Assembly: GCF_937616625.2 (NCBI RefSeq)
Contig: NC_065572.1
Span: forward strand, 45,287,653 to 45,351,652
From: Mercurialis annua
Lineage: Eukaryota; Streptophyta; Magnoliopsida; Malpighiales; Euphorbiaceae
Direction: 5' to 3'
DNA length: 64,000 bases
In this document: piece by piece, positions 1-14,400 of the stretch
Layout of the letters: every line of letters begins with the position of its first letter
Numbering within the stretch: the first letter of the stretch is position 1
The notes under the pieces: model-generated
Seen by the model: only the letters and a program-made list of their open reading frames with translations
Database searches by the model: none
Told to the model about the DNA's origin: nothing
Position numbers and translations under genes: made by a program

Positions 1-3000
1 ACTAATCTAGCATCACTTTTAACGCACACTTTGCGTAATATAACCTAAGCATGCTTAGGTAATCGGAACGACGCGTTAAAGAGACTTGTGACGCGACATA
101 CTTATATAGCGTCACTTTTTACGGACACTTTGCATCATATAAGCAAACCATTGTTAGGTAATTAGAACGACGCGTTAAAGAGACTTGTCACGCGACATAT
201 TAATCAAGCGTCGCTTTTAACGCACACTTAGCGTAATATAACCTAACCATGCTTAGGTAATCGGAACGACGCGTTAAAGAGACATGTGACGCGATATACT
301 AATCTATCGTCACTTTTAACTCACACTTTGCGTAATATAACACCAAACCATGCTTAGATAATCAGAACGACGAATTAAAAAGACATGTGATGCGAACTAC
401 TAATCTAGCGTCACTTGTAACACATCTTTTGCGTAAAACCTAACCATGCTTAGGTAATCGGAACAACGCGCAAAGACACTTAAGACGCGACATACTAATC
501 TAGCGACATTTTTAACACACACTTTGCCTAATATAACCAAACCATGCTTAGGTAATCGGAACGACGGGTTAAATGACTTGTGACGCGACATACTTATACA
601 GCGTCACAGTTCACGCACACTTTACGTGATATAACCTAACCATTGTTAGGTCAGAACGACGCGTTAAAAAGACTTGTGACGCGATATACTAATCTAGCAT
701 CACTTTTAACAAACACTTTGCGTCATATAACCTAACCATGCCTAATAGGAACGACGCGTTAAAAAGACTTGAGACGCGACATACTACTAATCTAGCATCA
801 CTTTTCACGCACACTTTGCGTAATATAACCTGACCACGCTTAGGCAATCAGAACGACACGTTAAAGAGACTTGTGACGCGACATACTACTAATATAGTGT
901 CACTATAAAACGCACACTTTGCGTTATATAACCTAACCATGCCTAGGTGATTGGAACGGCGCGTTAAAGAGTCTTGTGACGCGACATAATAATCTAGCGT
1001 CACTTTTAACGCACATTTTGCGTAATATAACTTAACCATGCTTACGTAATCAAAACCATATAGCGTCACTTATCACGCACACTTTGCGTAATATAACCAA
1101 ACAATTGTTAGGTAATCAGAACGACACGTTAAAGAGACTTCTAACGCGACAACCTAATCTCGCGTCACTTTTAAGGCACACTTTGCGTAATATAACCGAA
1201 CCATGCTTAGGTAATCGGAACGACGCATAAAAGAGACTTATGACGCGACATAATAATCTAGCGTCACATTTCACGCACACTTTGCGTAACATAATCTAAC
1301 CATGACTAGGTAATCATAACCACACACTACAGAGACTTGTGACACGAATCTTGTGTCACTTTTAACGCAGACTTTTTGTAATATAACCTAACCATGCTTA
1401 GGTAATCGGAACTACGCGTTAAAGAGACTTGAGACGCGACATACTAATATTACATCACTTTTCACGCGCACTTCGCGTAATATAACCTAACCATGCTTAG
1501 GTAATCGGAACAACGCGATAAAGAGACTTGTGACGCGACGTACTACGAATCTAGCGTCACTTTTAATGCACACTTTGCGTTATATAATCTAACCATTCCT
1601 AGGTAATCAGAACGACTCGTTAATAAAACTTGTGATGCGACATACTAATCTATCATCACTTTTCACGCACACATTGCGTATTATAATCTAACCATGCTTA
1701 GGTAATCGGAACGACGCGTTAAAGAGACTTGTAACTCGATATACTACTAATCTAGCGTCACTTTTAACGCACACTTTGCGTTATATAACTTTAACCATGC
1801 TTAGGTAATCGGAACGACGCGCTAAAAAGACTTATCACGCGACATACTTATCTAGCGTCACTTTTCAAGCACACTTTGCATAATATAACCTAACGCGTTA
1901 AACAGACTTGTGACACGACATAACAATCTAGCGTCACTTTAACGTACACTCTACATAATATAACCTAACCATGCTTAGGTAATCAGAACGACGCTTTAAA
2001 GAGACTTGTGGCGTGACATACTTATCTAGCGTCACTTTTCATGCGCACTTTGCGTAATATAACATAAACATGCTTAGGTAATTGGAACGACGCGTTTAAG
2101 AGACTTGTGCCGCGACATACTAATCTTGCATCACTTTTCACGCACACTTTGCATAATATAATCAAACCATGGATAGGTAATCGGAACGACGCATTAAAGA
2201 GACTTGTAACACGACATACTACTAATCTAGCGTCATTATTAAAGCACACTTTGCGTTATATAACCTAACCATGCTTAGGTAATCGGAACTATGCGTTAAA
2301 GAGACCTGTGAGGCGCTATACTTATCTATCTTCACTTATCACGCACACTTTGCATAATATAACCTAAACCAGGAATAGGTAATCGGAACGATGCGTTAAA
2401 GAGACTTGTGACGCGACATAATAATTTAGCGTAACGCACACTTTGCGTAATAAAACCTAACCATGCTTAGGTAATCGAAACGACGCGCTAAAGAGACTTG
2501 TGATGCGACATACTAATCCAGCGTAACTTTTATCGCATATTTTGAGTAATATACCCTAACCATTGTTAGATAATCGGAACGACGCGTTAAAGAGACTTGT
2601 GACGCGACATACGTATTTAGTATAACTTTTCAGGCACACTTTGCGGAATATAACCTAACCATGCTTAGGTAATCAGAACGACGCGTTAAAGAGACTTGTG
2701 ACGCGACACACTAATCTAGCGTCAGTTTTAAAGCACACTTTGTGGAATATAATCTAACCATGCTTAGGTAATCGGAACGACGCGTTAAAGAGACTTGAGA
2801 CGCGACCTACTACTAATATAGCGTCACTTTTAACGCACACTTTGCGTAATGTAATCTAACCATGCTTAGGTAATCGCAACGACGCGTTAAAGAGACTTGT
2901 GACGCGACATACTACTAATCTAGCGTTACTTTTAACGCACACTTTGCATTATATAATATAACCATGCTTAGGTAATCGGAACGACGCGTTAAAGAGATTT

Positions 3001-3260
3001 GTGACGCGACATACTACTAATTTAGCGTTACTTTTAACGCACACTTTGCGTTATATAACCTAACCACGCCTAGGTAATCGGAACGACTCGTTAAAGAGAC
3101 TTGTTAAGCGACATACTAAAATCGCATCACTTTTCACGCACACTTTGCGTAATATATTCTAACCATGCTTAGGTAATCGGAACGACGCGTTAAAGGGACT
3201 TGTGAAGCGACATACTAGTTTAACGTCACTTTTCACGCACACTTTGCATAATATAACCTA
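1..3260 (+). repeat. Tandem 99-bp satellite, forward block, plain monomers
   Basis: Head-to-tail monomers of about 99 bp. Recurring landmarks in order are acgcgttaaagagactt, gacgcgacatactaatctag, cgtcacttttaacgcacact, ttgcgtaatataacc and taaccatgcttaggtaatc. A frequent variant has an extra triplet (actactaatc), giving about 102 bp, and some monomers read cttatatagcgtcac. This stretch lacks the 48-bp short unit that is common after about 4.3 kb. A perfect 18-bp palindrome at 43-60 (ACCTAAGCATGCTTAGGT) is a symmetrised version of the near-palindrome found in every monomer. No gene is seen here. The family is unrecognised. Confidence 0.95.
3252..3260. repeat. Putative left target-site duplication of MITE 1
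   Basis: TATAACCTA here matches TATAACCTA at 3,556-3,564 directly after the element. Nine bases is the usual duplication length for Mutator-like elements. The motif is also part of the satellite consensus, so chance agreement is easier than at the second MITE. Confidence 0.6.
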
Positions 3261-3555
3261 GGATTAATTACATATGAAATCACCACCTTTACACGAAATT
3301 GCAAAAATAACACGACCTTTAAAACGTGGCAATTCGAGGCACCACCTTTCATTTCTTTTCAAAAATAACACAGGCACATTTTTAGTGGCCTTTTTACTGA
3401 TGTGGCATGACACGTAGCGCTCCCATCGGGTGTCCAAGTCAGCAAAATTTTATCAAAAAACGTGCCCATGTTGTTTTTGAAAAGAAACGAAAGGTGATGC
3501 CCTGAATTGACACGTGTTAAAGGTTGTGTTATTTTTGAGAATTTGTGTAAGGGTT
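3261..3555. mobile_element. Mutator-like MITE 1, 295 bp with long inverted ends
   Basis: This 295-bp insert interrupts the satellite. Its left half (ggattaattacatatg..., then caaaaataacacgacc, then ggcaccacctttc) is matched in inverted orientation by its right half (gaaaggtgatgccc, then aggttgtgttatttttg, then gtgtaagggtt). The arms are about 80-100 bp with mismatches. The middle, around 3,360-3,470, is unique and also partly foldable. There is no coding capacity, so it would depend on a transposase elsewhere. The flanking 9-bp direct repeat TATAACCTA supports the Mutator superfamily. The tips ggattaatta and gggtt align poorly, which suggests an old or tip-eroded copy. The outer GGRTTAATTAC resembles MITE 2 at 15,825. 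Confidence 0.7.
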
Positions 3556-6500
3556 TATAACCTAACCATGCATAAATAATCGGAACGACGCGTTAAAGAG
3601 ACTTGTGGCGCGACATACTACTAATCTAGCGTAACTTTTAACGCACACTTATCATTATAAAATCTAACCATGCTTAGGTAATCGGAATGACGCATTAAAG
3701 AGACTTAAGACTGGACTTACTAATCTAGCGTCACTTATAACGCGCACTTTGTGTAATATAGCCTAACCATACATAGGTAATCGGAACGACGCATTAAAGA
3801 GACTTGAGACGCGATGAGACGCAACATACCAATGTAGCGTTACTTTTCTCGCACACTTTGCGTAATATAACCTAATAATTCTTGGGTAATCGGAACGACG
3901 CGTTAAAGAGACTTGAAACACGACATACTAATCTAGCGTCACGTTTCACGCACTCTTTGAGTAAGATTATCTAACCATACTTAGGTAATCGGAACGACGG
4001 GTTAAAGAGACTTGTGAGGCGACATACTTATCTAGCATAACTTTTTACGCACACTTTGTGTAATATAACCTAACCACGCTTAGGTAATCGGAACGACGCG
4101 TTAAACAAACTTGAGACGCAGCATACTAATCTACCGTCACTTTTCACGCAAGCTTTGCGTAATATAACCTAACCATGCTTAGGTAATCGAAACAACACGT
4201 TAAAGAGAATTGAGACGCGAGATACTAATCTAGCATCACTTTCACGCACCCTTTGCCTTATATAACCTAACCATGCTTAGGTAATCGGAACGACGCCGTT
4301 AGAGAGACTTGTGACGCGACATAAGCATGGTAATCAAAACGACGCGTTAAAAAGAATGAGATGTACCATACTAATCTAGCGTCACTTTTTACACACACTT
4401 TGCGTAATATAACTAAACCATGCTTAGGTAATCGCAACGACGCGTGAAAGAGAATTGAGACGTGACATACTAATCTAGGGTCACTTTTTACGCACACTTT
4501 GCATAAAATAACCTAACCATGGTAATCGGAACGACGCGTTAAATAGACTTGATACGCGACATACTAATCTATTATCATTTTGGACGCACACTTTGCGTAA
4601 TATAACCTAATTATGGTTCGATAATCGGAACGACGCGTTAGAGAGACTTGTGACGCGACATACGCATGGAAATAAAAACGACGCGTTAAAGAGACTTGAG
4701 ACGCGACATACTAATCTAGCGTCACTTTTTACGCAAACTTTGTGTAGTATGACCTAAACATGCTTAGGTAATCGGAAAGACGCGTTAAAGAGACTTGCGA
4801 CGCGACATACTAATCTAGCATCACTTTTTCACGCACACTTTGCGTAATATAACCTAACCATGCTTAGGTAATCGGAACGACGCGTTAAAGAGCCTTGAGA
4901 CGCGACATACTAATCTAGCGTCACTTTTCACGCACACCTTGCGTAATATAACCTAAACATGCTTAGATAATCGGAACAACGCGTTAAAGAGACTTGAGAC
5001 GCGACATACTAATCTATTGTCATTTTGCACGCACACTTTTCCTAATGTAACCAAACCATGCTTAGGTAATCGGAATGCCGCGTTAGAGAGACTTGTAAAG
5101 CGACATAAGCATGGTAATCAAAACGACGCGTTAAAGAGACTTGAGACGCGCCATACTAATCTAGCATCACTTTTTGCGCACACTTTGCGTAATATAACCT
5201 AACCATGTTTAGGTCATCGGAACAACGCGTTAAAGATAATTGAGACGCGACATACTAATCTAGCGTCACTTTTCAAGCACACTTTGCGTAATATAACCTA
5301 ATCATGCTTAGGTAATCGGAACGACGCGTTAAACAGACTTGAGACACGACATACTAATCTAGCGTCACTTTTCACGCACATTTTGCGTAATATAACCTAA
5401 CCATTCTTAGGTATTCGGAATGACGTGTTAAAGAGACTTGAGACGCGACAAACTAATCTAGCGTAACTTTTCAAGCACGCTTTGTGTATTATAACCTAAC
5501 CATGCTTAGATAATCGGAACAACGTGATAAAGAGAATTGAGACGCAACACACTAATCTAGCATCACTTTTCACGCACACTTTTCATAATATAACCTAACC
5601 ATGCTTAGGTAATCGGAACAACGCGTTAAATAGATTAGAGACGCGACATACTAATCTATTGTCACTTTCCACGTACACTTTGGTAGTATAACGTAACCAT
5701 GCTAGGTAATCGGAACGACGCGTTAGAGAGAATTGTGACGCGACATAAACATGGTAATCGTAACGACGCGTTAAAGAGACGTGAGACACGACATACTAAT
5801 CTAGCGTTACATTTGACCTATACTTTGCATAATATAACCTAACCATGGTTAGGTAATCGGAACGACGCGTTAAAGAGACTTGAGACGCGACATACTAATC
5901 TTGCGTAACTTTTCACACACTCTTTGCGTAATATAACCTAACCATACTTAGGTAATTGGAATGATGCATCAAAGAGCCTTGAGACACGACATACTAAACT
6001 AGCGTTACTTTTCACGCACACCTTGCGTAATATAACCTAACAATGCTTAGCTAATCGGAACGACACGTTAAAGTGACTTGATACGCCACATACTAATCTA
6101 GCATTACTTTTCTCGCACACTTTGCGTAATATAAACTAACCATTCTTAGGTAATCAGAACGATGCGTTAAAGTGACTTGAGATGCGACATACTAATCTAC
6201 CGTCACTTTTCACGTTCACTTTGTGTAATATAACCTAACCATGCTTAGGTAATCTGAACAACGCGTTAAAGAGAATTGAGACGCGACGTACTAATCTAGC
6301 GTCACTTTCCACGCACCCTTTGCGTAATATAACCTAAACATGCTTAGGTAATCGGAACGACGCCTTAAAGACTTGTGAACCTACATAAGCATGCTAATCG
6401 AAATGACGCGTCCTACTAATCTAGCGTCAAAGAGTCTTAAGACGCAACATACTAATCTAGCATCACTTTTCACGCACACTTTGAGTAATATAACCAAACC

Positions 6501-9500
6501 ATGCTTAGGTAATCGGAACGACATGTTAGAGAGACTTGTGATGCGACATACTAATCTAGCGTCACTTTTCACGCACAGTTTGTGTAATATAACCTAACCA
6601 TGCTTAGGTAATCGGAACGAAAAGTTAGAGAGACTTGTGACGCGACATATGCATGGTTATCGAAACGACCTGTTAAAGAGAGTTGAGACGCGCCATACTA
6701 ATCTAGCGTCACTTTTTACGCACGCTTTGCGTAAAATAAACTAAACATGATTAGTAATCAGAACGACGCGTTAAAGAGAGTTGAGACGCAACATACTAAT
6801 CTAGCGCCACTTTTCACGCACGCTTCGACATCCTAACCTAGCATCAATTTTCACGCATACTTTGCGTAATATAACCTAACCATGCTGGGTAATCGGAACG
6901 ACGCGTTCAAGAGACTTGAGATGTGACATCGTAATCTAGCGTCACTTTTCACGCACACTTTGCGTAATATAACCTAACCATGCTTAGTTAATCGGAACGA
7001 CGCGTTAAAGAGACTTGAGATGCGGCATCCTAACCTAGCGTCACGTTTCACACACACTTTGCGTAAAATAACCTAACCATGCATAAGTAATCGGAACGAC
7101 GCGTTAAAGACACTTGAGACGCAACATACTATTCTATTGTCACTTTTCACGCACACTTCACGTTATATAAACTAACCATGCTAGGTAAAAAGAACGACAT
7201 GTTAGAGACACTTGTGACACGACATAAGCAGGCTAATTGAAACCACGGGTTAAAGAGACTTGAGACACGACATAGTAATCTAGCATCACTTTTCATGCAC
7301 ACTTTGCTTAATATATCCTAACCATGCTTAGGTAATCGGAACGACGCGTTAGAGAGACATGTGACGCCAACATAAGCATGGTAATCGAAACGACGCGTTA
7401 AAGAAGTTGAGACGCGCCATACTAATCTAGCGTCACTTTTCACGCACACTTTGCGTAATATAACCTAACCATGCTTAGGTAATAAGAAAGATGCCTTAAA
7501 GACACTTGAGACGTGACATACTAATCTTGCGTCACTTTTCACGGACACTTTGTGTAATATAACGTAACTATGCTTAGGTAATCGGAACGATGCGCTAAAG
7601 AGACTTGAGACGCGCCATTATTATCTAACCATGCTTAGGCAATTAGAACGACGCGTTAAAAAGACTTATGACGCAACATACTAATCTTGCGGCACTTTTA
7701 ACGCACACTTTGCGTAATATAACCTATCCATACTGGGGTAATCGAAATGACGCGTTAAAGAGACTCTGGACGCGACATACTAATCTAGATTCACTATGCA
7801 CGCACTCTTTGCGTAATATAACCTAACCATGCTTATATAATCGGAACGACTCGTTAAAAGGACTTCAGACGCGACATACTAATCTAGCGTCACTTTTCAC
7901 GCACACTTTGCGCAATATAATCTAACCATGCTTAGCTAATTGGAACGCCGCGTTAGAGAGACTTGTGACGCGACATAAGCATGGTAATTTAAACGACCCG
8001 TTAAAGAGACTTCAGACGCGCCCTACTAATCTGGCGTCACTTTTCACGCACACTTTGCGTAATATTAACCAAACCATGCTTAGGTAATTGAACGACGCAT
8101 TAGAGAGACTTGTGACGCGAGTTACTAATCTAGGGTCACTTTTCATGCACACTTTGTGTAATATAACCTAACCATACTTAGGTAATCTGAACGACGCTAG
8201 AGAGGACGCGCCATACTAATCAAGCGTTACTTTTTACGCACATTTTGCGTAATAAAACCTAACTATGCTTAGATAATCGTAACGACGTGTTAAAGATACT
8301 TGAAAAGCGACATACAAATCTAACATCCCTTTTCAGGCACACTTCGCGTTATATAACCTCCTTACCATGCTTAGCTAATCAAAACGGCGCGTTAAAGAGA
8401 CTTGAGAGGCGACATACTAATCTATCGTCACTTTTCATGCACACTTTTCTTAATACAACCTAACCATGCTTAGGTAATCGGAACGATGCGTTAGAGAGAC
8501 TTGTTACGCAATATACTAATCTAGCGTCAATTTTCATGCATACTTTCCATAGTATAACCTAACCATGCTTAGATAATCGGAACGACGCGTTAGAGAGACT
8601 TGTGACGCGATATACTAATCTAGCGTCAATTTTCACGCACACTTTGTGTAGTATAACCTAACCTTGCTTAGGTAATCGAACAACGCGTTAGAGAGATTTG
8701 TGACGCGACATAAGCACGGTAATTAAAACAACACCTTAAAGAGACATGAGACTCGCAATACTAATCTAGAGTCACTTTTTACGCACACTTTGAAACTATA
8801 ACCTAACCATGCTTAGTTAATCGGAATGACGTGTTAAAGAGACTTGAGATGCGACATTGTAATCTAGCAACACTTTTCACGCGCTCTTTGCATATTATAA
8901 CCTAACCATGCTTAGGTAATCGAAACGACGCGTTAAAGTGACTTGAGATGGAACATACTAATCGAGCGTCACTTTTCACGCACAATTTGGGTAATATAAG
9001 CTAGCCATGCTTAGGTAATTGGAACAACGCGTTAAAGAGACTTGAGACGCGACATATACTAATATAGCGTTACTTTTCTCGCACACTTTGCGTAAAATAA
9101 CCTAACCATGCTTAAGTAATCAGAACGACGCGTAAAAGAAAATTGAGACGCAACATACTAATCTCTTATCACGTTTCACGCACAATTTGGGTAATATAAC
9201 CTAACCATGCTAAGGTAATCGGAACGACGCGTTAAAGAGACTTGAGACACGACACACTAATCTAGCGTCACTTTTCATGCACACTTTGTGTAAAATAACC
9301 TAACCATGCTTAGGTCATTAGAACGACGTGTTAAAGAGACTTAGACACAACATACTAATCAATTGTCAATTTTCACGCAAACTTTGCGTAATATAACCAA
9401 ACCATGCTTAGGTAATAAGAACGATGCATTAGAGACACTTGTGACTCGACATAAGAAATGCTAATCGAAACGACGGGTTAAAGAGACTTGAGACGTGAAA

Positions 9501-11449
9501 TAATAATCTAGCATCACTTTTCACGCACACTTTGCTTAATATAACCTAACCATACATAGGTAATTAGAAAGACGCTTTAAAGAGATTGGAGATGCGACAT
9601 ACTAATTTAGCGTCACTTTTCACGTATACTTTGCGTAATATAACCTAACCATGCATAGGTAATCATAACGACGCGTTAGAGAGACTTGTGACGCGACATA
9701 CTAATCAAGCGTCACTTTTCACGCACACATTGCGTAATATAACGTAACCATGTTCAGGTAATTGGAACGACGCGTTAGAGATACTTTTGACGCGACATAA
9801 GCATGGTAATCGAAACGACGCATTAAAGAGACTTAAGACGCGCTATACTAATCTAGCGTCACTTTTGACGCACACTTTGCCTAATATAACCTAACCATGC
9901 TTAGGTAAGCAGAACGACGTGTTAAAGAGACTTGAGAAGCGACATACTAATCTAGCGTCACTTTTCATGCACACTTTGCGTAATATAACCTAACCATGCT
10001 CAGGTAATCGGAACGACGCGTTAAAGAGACTTGAGACGTCACATACTAATCTAGCATCACTTTTCACGCACACTTTGCGTTAAATAACCTAACCATGGTT
10101 GGGTAATCAGAACGAACGCGTTAAAGAGATTTGAGAAACGACATACTAATCTAGCGTTACTTTTCATGCACAATTTGCGTAATATAACCTATTCATGCTT
10201 AGGTAATAGGAGCGACGCGTTAAAGAGACTTGTCACGCGACATACTAATCTAGCGACACTTTTAATGCACACTTTGCGTAATATAACCTTAACCATGCTT
10301 AGATAATCGGAACGACGCGTTAAAGAGACTTGAGACGCGACTTATTAACCTAGTGTCACTTTTCACACACTATTTGTGTAATATAACCTAACCATGCTTA
10401 GGTAATTGGAACAACACGTAGAGAGACTTTTGACGCAACATACTAATCTAGCGTCACTTTTCATGCACACTTTCCGTAATATAACCTAACCATGCTTAGG
10501 TAATCGGAATAATGCTTTAGAGAGACTTGTGACACACATAAGGTTGGTAATCAAAACGACGCTTTAAAGAAACTTAAGACGCGCTTTACTAATCAAGCGT
10601 CACTTTTTACGCACACTTTGTGTAATATATCATAACCATGCTTAGGTAATAGGAGCGACGTGTTAAAGAGACTTGTGACGGGGCATACTAATCTAGCATC
10701 ACTGTTTACGCACTCTTTGTGTAATGTAACCTAACCATGCTTAGGTAGTCGAAACGACGCGTTAAAGAGACTTGTGACACAACATGCTAATCTAACGTCA
10801 CTTTTCAGGCACACTTTGCGTAATATAACCTAAACATGCTTAGGTAATATGAGCGACGTGTTAAAGAGATTTGTGACGCGACATACTAATCTAGCGTCAC
10901 TTTTCACGCACATTTTGCGTAATATAACCTAACCATGCTTAGGTTAGCGGAATGACGAGTTAGAGAGACTTGTGACGCGACATAAGCATGGTTATCAAAA
11001 CGACCGGTAAAAGATACTTGAGACGCGCCATACTAATCTAGTGTCACTTTTACGCACATTTTGCGTAATATAACCTAACCATGCTTAGGTAATCAGAACG
11101 ACGCGTTAAAGACACTTTAGACGCGACATATTAATCTAGCGCCACTTTTCACGCACACTTCGACATCCTAACCTAGCGTCACTTTTCACGCACACTTTGC
11201 GTAGAATAACCTAACCATGGTTAGGTAATCGGAACGACGCGTTAAAGAGACTTGAGACGTGACATATTAATCTAGCGTCACTTTTCACGCACACTTTGCG
11301 TAATATAACCTAACAATGCATAGTTATTCAGAACGACGCGTTATAGAGACTTGAGACGCGACATCCTAACCTAGCGTCACTTTCGCGCACACTTTGTGTA
11401 AAATAACCTAACCATGCTTAGGTAATCGGAACGACGCGTTAAAGAAACT
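3556..11449 (+). repeat. Tandem 99-bp satellite, forward block with 48-bp short units
   Basis: The forward array continues to the first orientation switch. From about 4.3 kb a short unit of about 48 bp appears, recognised by gacataagcatggtaatc followed by acgacgcgttaaag. It lacks the segment from ctaatctagcg to aacctaac. Examples lie near 4,320, 5,105, 5,745, 6,650, 7,375, 7,975, 8,705, 9,790 and 10,985. The full monomer after it often carries the variant gacgcgccatac, so short and long units form multi-monomer groups. The segment 6,600-7,120 recurs at about 10,935-11,449. No gene is seen. Confidence 0.95.
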
Positions 11450-14400
11450 AGTATGTCGCGTCTCAAGTCTCTTTAACGCGTCGTTCCGATTACCTAAGCG
11501 TGGTTAGGTTATATTACGAAAAGTGTGCATTAAAAGTGACGCTAGATTAGTATGTCGCTTCACAAGTCTTTTTAAAGCGTCGTTCTGACCTAACAATGGT
11601 TAGGTTATATTACGTAAAGTATGCGTGAAAATTAACGCTATATAAGTATGTCGCATCACAAGTCTTTTTAACACGTCGTTACGATTACCTAAGAATGGTT
11701 AGGTTATATTACGCAAAGTGTGCGTTATAAATGACGCTAGATTAGTGTGTCGCGTCTCAAGTCTCTTTAACGCATCGTTCCGATAACCTAAGCATGGTTA
11801 GGTTATATAACGCAGAGTGTGTTTTAAAAGTGTTGCTAGATTAGTATGTCGCGTCTCAAGTCCCTTTGACGCATCGTTCCGATTACCTAAGCATGGTTAG
11901 GTTATATTACGCAAAGGGTGCGTTAAAAGTGACACTAGATTAGTATGTAATGTCACAAGTCTCTTTGACGCGTCATTCTGATTACCTAACAATGGTTAGG
12001 TTATTTTATGTAAAGTGTGCGTGAAAAGCGACACTATATAAGTATGTCGCATCACAAGTCTCTTTAACGCGTCGTTCCGATTATCTAAGCACGGTTAGGT
12101 TATATTGCGCTAAGTGTGTGTTAAAAGTGACGCTAGATTAATATGACGCGTTACAAGTCTCTTTAACGCGTCCTTCGGATTACCTAATAATGGTTTGGTT
12201 ATATTACGGAGTGTACGTGAAAAGTGACGCCATATAAGTATGTCGCGTCACAAGTCTCTTTAACTCATCGTTCCGATTACCTAAGCATGGTTAGGTTATA
12301 TTAAGCAAAGTGTGCGTGAAAAGTGACGCTATTTATGTAAGTCGCGTCACAACTCTCTTTAACGCGTCGTTCCGATTATCTAAGCATGGTTATGTTACAT
12401 TACGCAAAGTGTGTGTTAAAAGTGAGGCTAGATTAGTATATCGCGTCACAAGTGTGTTTAACGCGTTTGCCGATTACCTATGTATGGTTAGGTTATATTA
12501 TGCAAAGTGTGCATGAAAAGGGACGCTATATAAGTATGTCGCTTCAGAAGTCTCTTTAACGCGTCGTTCCAATTACACCTATGCATGGTTAGTTTATATT
12601 ACGCAAGTGTGCGTTAAAAGAGACGCTATATAAGTATGTTGCGTCTTAAGTCTCTTTAACGCGTTGTTCCAATTACCTAAGCATGGTTCGGTTATGTTAC
12701 GCAAAGTGTGCGTTAAAGTAACGCTAGATTAGTATGTCGCGTCTAAAGTCTCTTTAAGCCGTCGTTCCGATTACCTTAGCATGGCTATGTTATATTACGC
12801 TAAGTGTGCGTTAAATGTGATGCTAGATACAAGTCTCTTTAACGCGTCGTTCTGATTACCTAAGCATGGTTAGTTTATGTTACGCGAAGAGTGCGGTAGA
12901 TAAGTATGTCGCGTCACAAGTCTCTTTAACGTGACATTCCTTTTAGCTATAAGCATGGTTAGGCTTTATTATGCAAAGTGTGCGTTAAAAGTGACGCTAG
13001 ATTATTATGTCGCGTCACAAGTCTCTTTAACGCTCCGTTCTGATTACCTATGCATGGCTAGGTTATATTACGCCAAGTGTGCATGAAAAGTGAATTTAGA
13101 TTACTATGTCCCGTCACAAGTCTATTCAACGAGTCGTTCCGATTACCTAGGCATGGATAGGTTATATAACGCAAAGTCTGAGTTAAAAGTTACGGTAGAT
13201 TAGTAGTATGTCACATCTCAATTCTCTTTAACGTGTCATTCTGATTTCCTAAGCGTGGTTAGGTTATATTATGCAAAGTGTGAGTGAAAAGTGATGCTAT
13301 ATTAGTAGTATGCCGCGTCTCAAGTCTCTTTAACCCGTCCTTCCGATTAACTATGCGTGGTTAGGTTATATGACCCAATGTGTGTGTTTAAAGTGACGCT
13401 AGATTAGTATGTCGCGTCACAAGTCTTTTTAACTCGTAGTTCCGACCTAACAATGGTTAGGTTATACTACGTAAAGTGTGCGTGAAAAATGACGCTATAT
13501 AAGTATGTCACATCACAAGTCTTTTTAACACGTCGTTCCGATTACCTAAGCATGGTTAGGTTATATTACGCAAAGTGTGCGTTATAAGTGACACTAGATT
13601 AGTATATCGCGTCTCAAGTCTCTTTAACGCGTCGTTCCGATTGCCTAAGCTTGTGTTTTAAAAGTGTCGCTGGATTAGTATGTCGTGTCTCAAGTCTCTT
13701 TGTCGCATCGTTCCGATTACCTAAGCATGGTTAGGTTATATTACGCGAAGGGGGTGCATGAAAAGTGACGCTATATAAGTATATCGCGTCACAAGTCTCT
13801 TTAACGCGTCATTCCAATTACCTATGCATGTTATATTACGCAAAGTGTGCGTTGAAAGTGACGCTATATAAGTATGTTGCGTCTTAAGTCTCTTTAACGC
13901 GTCGTTGCGATTACCTAAGCATGGTTCGGTTATATTACGCAAAGTGTGCGTTAAAAGTGACGCTAGATTAGTATGTCGCGTCTTAAGTCTCTTTAACGCG
14001 TCGTTCCAATTACCTAAGCACGGTTAGGTTATATTACGCTAAGTGTGCGTTAAATGTGACGCTAGATACAAGTCTCTTTAACGTGTCGTTCCGATTACCT
14101 AAGCATGGTTAGGTTATATATTACGCAAACTGTGCGTGAAAAGTGATGCTAGATAAGTATGTCGCGTCACAAGTCTCTTTAACGCATCGTTCTGATTAAC
14201 AAAGCATGGTTAGGCTATATTACGCAAAGTGTGTGTTAAAAGTGACGCTAGTTTAGTAGTATGTCGCGTCTAAAATATCTTTTACGTGTCATTCTGATTA
14301 CCTAAGCGTGGTTAGGTTATATTACGCAAAGCGTGCGTGAAAAGTGATGCTAGATTAGTAGTATGTCGCATCTCAAGTCTCTTTAACGCGTCTTTCCGAA

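Noticed and set aside
1..11449. CRISPR-like array
   Set aside because: Units are contiguous 99-bp satellite monomers with no constant-repeat and unique-spacer alternation.
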